This document shows, in pieces, positions 11,401 through 21,795 of a stretch of 64,000 nt of DNA. Made by a program: the position numbers and the translations under genes. The stretch's first letter is position 1. Every line of letters begins with the position of its first letter. The DNA is from Acanthaster planci. Lineage: Eukaryota; Echinodermata; Asteroidea; Valvatida; Acanthasteridae. Under the pieces are notes generated by a model, which did no database searches, had not been told where the DNA came from, and worked only from the letters and a program-made list of their open reading frames with translations. The stretch spans positions 109,106 to 173,105 of the forward strand of contig NW_019091660.1 in NCBI RefSeq assembly GCF_001949145.1. The letters are read 5' to 3'.

Positions 11401-12420
11401 AGTATGTACATGTTGATGCATTATAGCACATTCAATTAAGGACTAAGGGATTTATTGCTGCAATCTGTTATTCGTGGAAATATTGTAATGGCATAGAAGG
11501 GTCTCGTCTTTGTAAAGCTTAATACTGACACCGCTCAAGGCGCAAAGCCAGAATTTTGTCCCACGTTGCAGAATCAAATTTTCGTCCCATTGAAGTTCCA
11601 TATTGTTCGGTTTATTATGAAGACTTAGTAAGGTAATATTCAAGTTTGGACTATTTTCCCCAATATGTAATGCTTTTATTGTCCATTCCCAGCACCTCAG
11701 AATTGTGTTTATTTTCAGCGGCCAAGTTGACAATTTGTCTTCAATCTTTTTCACTACCTGATTCAATTGTTAAATTATCCAGTATTCAAATTCCACCTAG
11801 TCTTTTATTTCACAAAATACGGTAATTACAGAAAGGTACAGAGAAGTCTCCAAACAACAACGAACTACTCTCACACAGTTTCCAAAATGTGTCTCAAGAC
11901 ACATCATTGAAAATGGCTGTCTGTTATTGTTTACTTCAAAATAACAGTTTGCTACAGAAAGAATAATAACACATGTGGGTTTAGTCCGATAGTCTCTGAA
12001 CCATGCAAGTAGGCTTTTCAAAAATAATTTCGTCAGTTACTTATAGAAAGCTGCAAATGATGGACCATTCCGTTGATTCAAACAATATTACGAATGATTC
12101 GGATTCCAATAAGTCTGGTGGTATTTCCAGTGTTCCGTACATAAAGCTTTGACGGCTATATTGTAATCCTGGATGTAAATTGTCAATAGTGTCTTCTTAG
12201 ATTTTGCCAGAGCTTTTGAAAAAAGGTTATATTGACTTTCTGAAAAAAGAAAAAAATCACTTAATCAGAGTGCACAGCAGCGAAACTGTCTTCTTTCAGT
12301 CCACGGCAACAATCAGGTTTACCTCTGGGCACCGTTTTTGGACCAATTTCATATTTCTGTTTCATTCATGACAACTAGAGAACGTTCACTCTACTAATCG
12401 CTGATAATTATACACGACGT
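11401..12420. other. No gene recognised
   Basis: The minus-strand open frames at 11452-11766 and 11797-12021 have no recognisable motif. I found no repeats. Confidence 0.45.
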
Positions 12421-12424
12421 CTTA

Positions 12425-12677
12425 GCTGAGCTAATCGTTACGATCAAACATAACCTACATCAATGTTCAACAATATGAAGGGTTGCCCTTATGAGTTATA
12501 TTTAGTTCCTACCATGTTCATTCGGTTTTGGACTTTCGACCGTTTATTTAGGTTCAGGTGAACATGTTTTTGCTGAGCTAATCGTTACGATTACACATAA
12601 CCTACATCAATGTTCAACAATATGAAGGGTTACACTTGTGAGCTATATTTAGTTCCTTCCATGTTCATTCAGTTTTA
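12425..12677. repeat. Tandem direct duplication, 147 bp period
   Basis: The copies start at 12425 and 12572 with GCTGAGCTAATCGTTACGAT and then run through CAACAATATGAAGGGTT to the CCATGTTCATTC block with few substitutions. Confidence 0.85.
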
Positions 12678-13195
12678 TAAACCACAATGTAGACCACCAG
12701 TGATATAATTTCTGCCCATTCTGTTTGGCCGTCGACTCCTTTACAGAGCTACTCGATGTTATATTGCACATCCTCATAACGTGGCATGTTTACGTGTGGA
12801 AGGAACTTGAGGGCGCATTTCGTGCGATTGCTACCAAGCGAGGCCAAGAGAGGGCGCTAGTTTCCTACAGTATGGGGGGGTCCCTTTGGTGGGATCTGCA
12901 CTTCGATGGTTCACATACAATTTCGTGTACAACGATGAAACGCACGCGTTGTGGCTGCGTCGCTAATTTACGTTACGGAAATTTGGCCCAAGAACAGAGT
13001 GACATGTTGCTTAATTACGCTACTGGCCCAAAATAGTCCTGCTTCCGATTATATGCCTCTCAAAAATAAGGTCGGTGGGTGGTAATTTTTTTCTTTGTTT
13101 TGCTGATATGGGTATTTTATTGACGGGTTTTGCCTTTACCCGAACACATATATTTATAAACACTGTATACGCAATGTTTGTCCGAGAGCTTGTGG
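12678..13195. other. No gene recognised
   Basis: A 103-residue plus-strand open frame (12725-13036) has no motif I recognise. Confidence 0.45.
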
Positions 13196-13199
13196 AAAA

Positions 13200-13290
13200 A
13201 ATGCGCAAGCCTACTCGGGTGGGACCTGAACCCACGACCTCCTGTTTTACTAATGCAGACGTCTCAACCACTCGACCACCGAGCTTGCTG
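13200..13290 (-). mobile_element. tRNA-derived SINE head or tRNA-like relic
   Basis: Read on the minus strand it has a box-A-like GGTCGAGTGGTTGAGAC stretch and a box B GGGTTCAGGTCCC within a perfect 5-bp T stem (GTGGG/CCCAC, 7-nt loop). It also has a partial acceptor stem (CTCGG/CCGAG). The anticodon arm does not fold properly, so I do not call it a functional tRNA. Confidence 0.55.
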
Positions 13291-14509
13291 GGGCACGGGG
13301 GGCGATAAACCTGGTACCGCTGCAGGAATTCTTTAGGAAACACGCTCGCTTCATGTACGGGCAATACAATGTCAAATTCAATTCATGAATACGGAAAATA
13401 AATACACAGAAAAGAGATCAGGTTCTGTGAATAAACTTGCGGATATCTTCTTGCAACATTGATGTTCTCTCGACGTGCAGCTGTGGAGTTGTGTGCGTGT
13501 ACGGTGTAGTGGAAACGCTGGGTCATTCTTCACGCCAGAGCAAATACAAGTGCGAATTTATGAGGGCAGATCAAAATTCGCGCTGCGAATTCGCTAAACT
13601 TGAAATCATTTCAAATCGAGCGAAATTTCGCTGCAAATCCTGTGTGACGTCAAATTCGCTTCGCTTTCGCATTTGCCTGCAGTAAGAACCGGCCTTAACG
13701 TAACTTTTCTTTGCAAATTGCAAACAAGTTTATACACAACTTACCACACTATTATTCCCGTTCATAAACACCTTTTGGTAAGTAAGGGTCAAAAATAGCT
13801 AACGAACAAAAAAATGCAAACACCCCAGCTTCATTTGGCACTCTCGTTTCATAATTGTCATTTAAAATTAAAATTATTGATCAAAAAGCAAAGTGGCGTG
13901 TTCTCTTTCTGTTCTCTTTCTGGGGGGAATTAAATTTCTAATACACATGTACCATAAATAAACAGGTGAAAACACAGCGCGAAGGACAAAGATTAGCTTT
14001 ATTATTTCTCATTTGCAGACTTTAAACACTTTCTTCGTAAGTGCGCCATCTGGAATACTATCAAGACTGAATAGGGAGTTGTGGGTTTTCGCGCATGCGT
14101 ATATTTTCACTTAGCTGTACATATATCTTGGTTTGGAATGTAGATCATCTTGGAGATTATAGGACTAATGTCCTAGCTTAGAAATATTCCTTGACAAAAA
14201 ATACTTAGGGGATGGGATCACATGAAGCGGGTTCGTTGGAATTTCGATAGATATATAGACACAAATGAGTTCTTTTCCATTCGTGTTAAGCGTGAAAATT
14301 TAGAGCTTTGTGAATTAAATCACTTTCCAATTAAATATTTCATAATAATGCGGTTGAATGGATTTACTGAGTGAATAGGTGCAATCTAAGGTAGAAGTTA
14401 ACCAATTAACAAGAGCTGAGGAAAAAATTATAAACTTATTCGCAAACATTAACAGAGCTAACATCAAGCAAAGCTGCGTGACATATAGAACAATACATTT
14501 TGATAACAC
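13291..14509. other. No gene recognised
   Basis: This is the stretch between the SINE-like relic and the right duplication unit. 13540-13680 has several repeated AATTCGC/TTCGCT words but no clear array. I see no coding domain. Confidence 0.45.
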
Positions 14510-14580
14510 CCTGACATGTGCAACCTTTCATGTCCAGCAAACGTGTGAAGCATTGTGTGAACTTCGATAACATGTACAAT

Positions 14581-14588
14581 TATAAAGG
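14581..14588 (+). promoter_or_regulatory. TATA box (TATAAAGG) of Kazal copy 2
   Basis: It lies 177 nt before the start codon at 14758, within a region conserved between both copies. A start site about 30 nt downstream would give a 5' UTR of about 145 nt. Copy 1 lacks a comparable consensus at the aligned place. Confidence 0.5.
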
Positions 14589-14757
14589 TCGAGTCAATAT
14601 AAGCCACAGCTCTCTTTGGTTGACTCCACATAACAGTTAGAGACTCGTTGGGGACGAGAGTCTTCGCTTTTCCGTAATTTACCGCCTCACTGTTGTAAAC
14701 GCTGCGCTCTTCTTGATACAAAATACGGCAAGGTTGTGTGTGCACGAAATCAGCAAC

Positions 14758-15935
14758 ATGCGTTCACTGTTTTGGCTTCTTTACGTTGGAATGGCTGGTA
14801 GGTAGCGCCGATCGTTGATTCGTTACAATAATGTAAAACAAAAGAGGATCCGTCGGTAGATGAAACATTTTGTGCTGTAAATTTTCAAAGGGTCATACAC
14901 CCCCCCTCGTGTATTTTTTCAGGTTCTTTTAATAAATATCCATGATACTACGCTGTCTCCAGTTTTTAATTTACTTTTTAAAGGGAAATACTAATATCAA
15001 AGTTCTGTTCTGTTTACCTGATACAGGTAAACTTCAAGCACAGTTTTCATCAACCATCAATTGTTTTGACAGCAAAGGTGAACATAAACACAATAACGCC
15101 CTATCAGTACCATGCTATTTAGATACCTGTTATTTCTCATGGTTATACCTTATTTATTTCGTTCGCAGTTATCATCATGATGGATTTCTGCACAGCACAG
15201 GTACGTTCAAGTTGATTTAGTATTTACGCTGCCATTTTGGTTCAAGGGTCATGGATAAATGAAACATTGCAACGTTACCCCATGAATTTTAAAACGACAG
15301 TTCTCTTAGGTCCAGAGTAGACGCCTTGCTCACCGCACTAAACTGGCAGAAGCACAGAAGTAGCACGGCACTCCAATCGTCGAATTGCATTTTAGCGGTC
15401 AAATGTCACTGTTAGATTGGATTTCTGTGTAGTCTTGTCCTTGGGCTAAGCGCATGTGAGAGCCTGAGAACGACGGTGCGGAAATGTCACTTCCAATTGT
15501 TCTAAATCTACACTGTATTTATATTCAGTAAGGAGTTTGTAGTTCATAAAAGTGCCATGCCACTGTCGTTCAGGACAGTGATAGTGTGGCACACCCCGTT
15601 CAGCCAAAGAGCGCCACTGTGCCACAGGCAAGAACACGCTGTTATGTGATAAAACACTAAACTTAAAGTGGCATGCGTCTTTACGAACATTGTTGACGGG
15701 ACCATTTTCCCCTTCCGCCTTTCAATAGGAATCCCAGTACACAACAGACTGCACGAGGTATATTACTTTACCGGGTTGCCCCAAAAATTACAGACCGCAC
15801 TGCACCACTGTTGACGGGACAGTGTACCAGTACGCCAACCTATGCCTGCTGTGCAGAGCGATCGAGAGCGAGGAACTTCCCGAGGACGTCTCCTTCGCAC
15901 GGTGCACCGAAGAACAACTTGAAAATAACCAGTAA
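14758..15935 (+). CDS. Secreted single-domain Kazal-type serine protease inhibitor, copy 2 (3 exons)
   Basis: Coding exons are 14758-14797, 15169-15200 and 15729-15935, with the same intron phases (1, 0) as copy 1, giving 92 residues. The signal peptide again spans two exons and ends in FCTAQ. The six cysteines are spaced C-x8-C-x7-C-x13-C-x2-C-x16-C. The third spacing is three residues longer than in copy 1 and than the usual Kazal x10. The reactive loop is C-P-K-N-Y, so the predicted P1 is again Lys. The C-terminal half, from LCLLC to EEQLENNQ, differs from copy 1 at only three residues, whereas the N-terminal half of the mature protein differs much more. The WAP-like segment in intron 2 is broken by stops. 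AATAAA at 16519-16524 is a candidate poly(A) signal. It is likely extracellular; the target is unknown. Confidence 0.82.
15535..15650 (+). pseudogene. Decayed WAP-like exon relic in copy 2
   Basis: This aligns to the candidate exon at 1852-1956: GAGTTCATA, TGCCATGCCACT, GTTCAGCCAAAGAGCG. Read in the corresponding frame it meets TGA and TAG after about 12 codons, and the CC pair is lost. It cannot serve as an in-frame cassette. Confidence 0.55.
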
Positions 15936-17640
15936 CAGGAAACTGGATAATTGTAGTGGAAATTCGTGATAGATTATGTCATGTCTTGTGAAATGGTTGC
16001 ACTGTGATCTCAGTCAAAGATACATATCTGTGAAGACAACACTCTGGCCTTATTAATTAATTAAGTTGAGACATGCTAGAAATGATAGGATTCACTGCAT
16101 CTCCTTTTTCCTTGGTTTTACCTGTATGCCTAGAGAAAAGTGCTGAGTAATTCAAATTAGTCATTGTAATTGGAAAGCTTCCTGGAAGGATATTAGTCTG
16201 TTTCACTAATAATGTCGGTTGAAGAGGGAATAACGCAAGTTGATCATTTAAACATAGTAGTTTGCTCTTTTGCATAGTACTAATCATTAATTAATTCATT
16301 GGTATACAAAGTAGCAGAAACTGAGTATGTTATCACAATTTCTTGGAAAGAAAAGAAGAATCGCCTCCAGAGTTTTGATAGTTTTCCATCGTCTTTTCAT
16401 TGTTATCGTTTCAATTAATTTTCTTAGTTTCTTTCCATCACTGGGTTACGGTAGTAAATTGTTGTTTTAAAGTTAGAACAATCAGCACAAACATCACTAA
16501 TCTTTTTAAAACCTGTCAAATAAAGTAATATCGATTTGGCAAAGCATCGCTAACAATAGAAAGTGTGCTACCACTTTGTTAAGCATGTATTGATGCCCGA
16601 TATAACCTGTCCTTGGTATGTTTTGCGGAGTGTCCACGTACACAGCGACCTTCATCCTATTGTTGTTTACTCAAGGACAGCTGCAAATTCTCTGGAGTGG
16701 ATCAAGGATTTTTTTTCTGGGGGGGTTGGGGAATTTTTGTTTATACAACGCATAGTCAGGTAGTTGTCGCCGTTGGTGGAGCCATTATAACTATCACAAG
16801 GTCGACTGTTATAAAGCTCTGAAGCAGAAAACATTGCCCTGTGAATTAAAATGTTGACAAAAAACAAGCACTGAATCCATTGCAAGTTCCCCGCGGTTGG
16901 TTTGCCTGTTTGCAATGCAGAACAGTCTCAGGTCATCAAAAATTCATTTTCAAATTGCCATAAACTTTTTTCCCAGAATATACCTGACCCAGTCGGCCAT
17001 TTCTGAACTCTCATCTTCCATTTATTTGAAGTTGAACTGAATCCCAGTTTTTAAGGTTTCATATTGAAGTGTCCTCATTTTTTCTGACGTTCTGGTTATA
17101 TTCCTGCAGCTTATTACGTTCCAGTGCCTATTAGGGGTCTTCCTTATCCTTTACACGAAGGTCCTGAAATAAAATTGGCCGTGATCTCCCTCCATCCGCT
17201 CGTGATACTGCATTGACAAGGGAAGAAAAGTGTGACGGGTGGCTTTGAGCTAATATCTTTAAAACAAGTTGGAGTCTGGTGTTTGTATGGACCGAGCAGA
17301 AGATCTACAAATCTTTCAAAAATCAGCCTTTGGTCTGCAAACCGTTCTAATTTGTACGTTGTCACTCAGATATATAATGCGCCTCGAGCTGGACCAAGAG
17401 AGGGCACTATTTCCCAAGAAAGGAAGCCGCCTTTGGTACTAGTTACACATCCCTGGTTCACGAAAGAACCAGGAAACCCAAGCGTTGCAGTCGCATCGCT
17501 ACCAACAAACTTAACACTCCCAACTAACGCGGGGGTGCTTCTGCTCGACGGGTAATGTAATAAAATCGCAGATATTAATGGCGCCCTTTTTATTAGTCAA
17601 AATGATTATTGCAATAGTTCATTACTTGAAATCTCAAATC
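15936..17640. other. 3' flank of Kazal copy 2; no further gene recognised
   Basis: Up to about 16870 it matches the copy 1 flank. 17110-17300 matches 3490-3740, and 17310-17400 matches 4640-4720. The ORF at 17232-17555 runs through these duplicated non-coding blocks and shows no domain. Confidence 0.5.
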
Positions 17641-18030
17641 GATAATCATAAATGTGTTCAAAATGCTGCTGCTGGATTAGTTAGTAACCAAAGTATTGTC
17701 ATATTATTCCATGTATTTATCAATACTTGAACTGCAATACCTATTACCAATCGCAATTCAGTTCAAACATCTGTCCATGTGGTTTGGGTTAGTTTTCATT
17801 TCGCTTCATAAACTTTACCCTGACTCTTTTGTTGACACCTTCCATCTGCGTCATCTCAACCGGTACTTATGTCGTCGGATCAACTCTACCTGAAGATACC
17901 CTTTTCGCAAAACAAACTTGGCGACAAGTCATTTACCATTGCTGGTCCAAAACTCTGGAATGAACTCCCGATTGAAACTACGCAGCAACGAAAATTGTCA
18001 GCTTAAATATAAAGTTAAACTTTTTTCTTT
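17640..18030 (+). mobile_element. Non-LTR reverse-transcriptase 3' fragment, right unit
   Basis: This encodes VQNAAAGLVS near 17655 and TIAGPKLWNELPIET near 17935, both hallmarks of the C-terminal region of non-LTR retrotransposon ORF2. It is uninterrupted by the younger insertion seen in the left unit and is broken by stops. Confidence 0.6.
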
Positions 18031-18469
18031 CAACAGGCTTTTTATGTGTGATTATCGTGAGTAGGCCTAATGCGCTACTCACTTTCATCGCAACTTGTAC
18101 AAAGAATGAATATTGAGCTAGGCAGTGGCTCCTTTCCAGGCCACTTAACAGGTTTCCCGTCAATTAAATCCTCATTTTATTCTCACAGTGCGAGTTTTGT
18201 TAAAACTGATTCGATCGATCTTTTCATGTAATTTCCAGTTGATTTATTTAATGTAATATGGCATTTTATTTTAACATTAACTTGTATTTATTTTAACATG
18301 TCATTTTCTGCCATATATTGACTTTCTTTCTTCATGAGAGCCTGTTTCATTGATCCACATCTCTAAGGATGTTGCTTGATTGGCGAGGCATTTCCAACAT
18401 CCACATCATGCTCAGCATTATCAGTTTAGTAGGCGCATCAGAAAATAAATGCTTGTTTTTATTCAACAG

Positions 18470-19110
18470 GTTGAACATTTCTGATCTGAAGTCAGATGTT
18501 GCGGTTTTAGATTCGCCAAAATTTGCGAATCACTCAATTTAATATTGTCACCTGGCACATGAAAATCATCCATCTCATCAGAATCTACTGTTGTACTTAC
18601 GATTTCATTTTTTGTCCTGATGGTCGAGCATGGTAACGTTTGAGCATATTTACATGGCACAACTGCCTTTTTTCGCCTATCAAGAGTCTTAACTGTAAAC
18701 CCTAGTCACCTTTTTTGTTTTACTTTCGATTACATAAGGGTCACTATAGCGAGCCTGAAGTGGCTGAACTTGCAACGGCAATAACACAAGTACATGGTCT
18801 TCTGGGGCAAACCACGACTCAGAGCTTTACGATCATATTAGGTTTTCATTTCTGTTTGAACTTCCTGAAGGTGAATTTCTGCAGGTTTACAAGCACTCTT
18901 TTGACGTTAAGTTTTACAACGTAGCTCAGAACCTTACCAAGGGTTTGATCATCTACTATATCCACTTCTCTTTCACTAGAGCTAACAGACCTCTTGCACT
19001 GGACCCAAAAACCAACTCAAATGGGCTAAATGATAAGATAACGTACCTCGCAAATAGCAAAGAGGAGTATCGAGAAACCTTCATTCCAATCCTCGCTATG
19101 TCCCACAAAA
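18470..19110 (-). mobile_element. Ty3/gypsy retrotransposon integrase remnant
   Basis: On the minus strand, broken frames show a motif like FSPFELVFG near 19020, which is characteristic of the gypsy integrase core C-terminal part. Near 18760 there is a motif like PLQARYSDPYVI, the GPY/F-type integrase end. Near 18480 an acidic stretch ends in LTSDQK, like the linker ahead of the next open frame in some gypsy elements. Frameshifts and stops show it is dead. Confidence 0.6.
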
Positions 19111-19462
19111 TAGGCGCCTATCATAGAGTTACGGTTTGAGAGCAGTGTTGTAACCAAGTCATTATTTCCCAATTCAAGTCAAGTTTAAAGTCATTTTTCC
19201 ACAGTTAAGTCGCAAGTCAAAAAATAGTGACTCGAGTCGACTAGCACTATCGGGGGAAACGCTCAAGTGCACCTTAACTTTGAGGGGGATAGGCACTAGA
19301 TGTTACAGTAGCAATACCCAATGTAGACCTATACTGAGTTATACTACAACCTACATACTACATACATACTACTATACTACCACCAATATCAGTTGCCATA
19401 GCATTACTTCCTGCATATTGGCTGAGCATCTAAGGGAACTGCCCCCTCAAGAGGCAAAGACC

Positions 19463-19648
19463 TTAAGGCCCCTGTGTCTCTGAGTATGACAATTGATACT
19501 TTGAGCCACCAATACCACTAGCTTGTTGTTGTTTGGAGTAAGCAAAACACCTAGATATTCCATGGCCTGTTTTCTTACAGAACAAACAAATTAAGGTTAG
19601 CTTATTAGATGTTTCCTTTTTGCACAAGTTCCTGAATTTGTACCGCAC
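19463..19648 (-). mobile_element. Gag-type CCHC zinc-knuckle remnant of the same gypsy element
   Basis: The minus-strand frame encodes CLFCKKTGHGISRC, a C-x2-C-x4-H-x4-C zinc knuckle as in retrotransposon nucleocapsids, followed by a glutamine-rich tail. It lies directly 5' (minus strand) of the integrase remnant. The protease, reverse transcriptase and RNase H parts appear to be deleted between them. Confidence 0.55.
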
Positions 19649-21074
19649 GGTCGAGTTAAACAGTATCTACATTGTATTGACTTGGAAGAACGCGGAGAAC
19701 AGGGAACTTCTGTGACTTTTAAGTGAACAATGAAAGAAGACCATTTCCAACGATGCGTCTTCGGACACATAATTATTGGAAATCTGTGTTAGGGATTCGT
19801 TATTATTTAGAGCCTCCGCTCTGTGCAATTTCTGTAATACAGCCTAGAAGTAAAGGGTCACGATGCGAGCTTTCGGGACCCTCGCGTGGTCCGCCTATTG
19901 GGATTTTCCATGGAGCCTTCTATCATATCTTTGGAAGAATTATTCCTAACTGAAACCAACTCATGAAACACTCGAGCTAGAATTTACCTTCCTCAAGTCA
20001 TATTTAGGAAAAGCCACCTGGAGATGGGTAAAAAACGAATTTCAATAACGAACTTTCACTTCCAGCAATATTGTTCCTAGCCTCCTTGTTGATGCATCTC
20101 TGTTGTCACTCCCCGTGCTTACGTGAAAATCAGATTTTACAGCCTTGCTGAGATTTACCTACCAGCAGTTAATGGGTTCCATATTCCGTTGATTTGACAT
20201 GACGCAGTTCTTGTCAGCAAAGGTTTTTAGAATCTTTCCAAAGAGTAGATTATTGCTTTTAGTTTATTACCGTATAAATTAAACAGTCTGTAAAAATAGT
20301 TTGATCTGTTTTTCTTTTGGCTTTCACCGACAAACTACCACGAAGTTTCATTCCATACATGTTATCTGCATACGAGTCCGCAGAACTGCATTGTCCGTCA
20401 GATATTTTAGATTTTCTGAAGGGATGGGTACATTTTTGTCAGCATATTTGTCTTTTGGGTCGGGTAAATTTTCAGTTTGTATGATATGCTAGCAATGATA
20501 TTCCGAATGCTTTTTTCGATTTTGATTTTTTAGAAGAAGCTGAACAAAAAAATAACAAATTCTAAATTTTTTGCACGTTATTTTTCTATCCACGGGTTGC
20601 GTCCGGGACGCGCGCCATTGGGGGTCAATTTTCAGGACCCATAACTTCATAAAATAAAATACGACGTTGAAATTCGTATACTGAACAAAATGAGCAGAAT
20701 CACATAGTAAAATAGATAAGAGACAAGTTGCTAATTCGGGTTGTTGAAAATAAAAGCAATGTACGCACGGGTGTTAACTATGGGAAAAAATAGTTCCAAG
20801 TCGACAATTAGTTTACCAGTGTTTTCCTAATAAAGTGCAATACCTAAGTGGGACAAAAATCTTGATTTTGCAATGCAAAACAAAGCCCTGACTTCGCGTT
20901 TGAATGATGTTCCTTCAATGGGCCTACCATTACCATTGACATTACACAATCCACAAAAATAGTTTCCTGCAATGTATCCTTTCGCGCTTACCGAAGCTTC
21001 ATTAATTAACGTGTACGTGCTTTGTGAGGCATCTTATCAACGAGTTTTCAATGCACCTCGTGTCCGTAGGTTCC
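19649..21074. other. No gene recognised
   Basis: No coding domain is seen. The only structured part is the segment at 21010-21065, inverted relative to 11340-11400. Confidence 0.45.
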
Positions 21075-21475
21075 AAAGTGTTCGTTTGAATAAGCCATTA
21101 TTGCGAGTTAAATTTGAATAAAATCTGGTACAAGTTCTTTAAATTCACGTGAACATAACAACTTGAATTCTCCACACTAAAACCACTGTTGCTATACCTC
21201 GTGATTCGGGCAAGCTTTTGTTTAGTTACGTAAGAGACATCTTGTAACAATACACTGTTCTCAATGGATAAGAAGGGCAGAAAGGAACCAGTCCATTCCA
21301 GAGATGGTGATCGCTATGCAAAAGCTTGCCCCGAATCATGAGGTATAGCAACAGTGTCTTTAGTCTGGGGAATTCAAATTATTACGTTTCTGTGCAATCA
21401 GATAACACAGTGTACCATATTTTATTCAAATTTAACTCGCAAGTGGCTTATTGTACTGGATTGAAACGTGCAAAT
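21075..21475. repeat. Large imperfect foldback (inverted repeat), arms about 150-190 bp
   Basis: The left arm (about 21080-21225) and right arm (about 21320-21470) are reverse complements over long stretches. CTGTTGCTATACCTC pairs with GAGGTATAGCAACAG, and GCGAGTTAAATTTGAATAAA pairs with TTTATTCAAATTTAACTCGC. About 95 bases separate them. It resembles a non-autonomous foldback or MITE element. Confidence 0.8.
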
Positions 21476-21544
21476 GCGGACATACGAAAAGGACCCCAAC
21501 CAACCGTAAGGATGGAAATATGCCCTCGTGCGGCAGGGAACTGC

Positions 21545-21795
21545 GACCTTCGGACTATTGTGGAATTGTTCGTTCGAACCCGATCGATGTATTGATTGTT
21601 ATGATGACTAGCGGAAACAAAAGTTAATTTCACACAAACAAAACAAAACAAACAAGGCCTATTTTGTGGATGGCATGTATTAGAAATACTCTACTGTTGT
21701 GGAGTTGTTTACTCAAACCAAATCGATGTATTGATTTTTATGATGACTAGCGGAGACAACAGTTAATTTCACACAAACAAAAATGAAAAATGAAC
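21545..21795. repeat. Direct duplication, about 141 bp offset
   Basis: ATCGATGTATTGATT, TATGATGACTAGCGGA and GTTAATTTCACACAAACAAA occur at about 21581-21640 and again at about 21722-21781 in the same order. Confidence 0.8.

Larger units (their letters stand above)
14510..18270. repeat. Right unit of the tandem segmental duplication
   Basis: This is the shorter partner of 480-7290. It keeps the Kazal gene and flanks collinear but lacks the non-LTR insertion found at 4915-5716 of the left unit. Intron and flank identity looks clearly lower than in the 3' half of Kazal exon 3. Confidence 0.7.
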
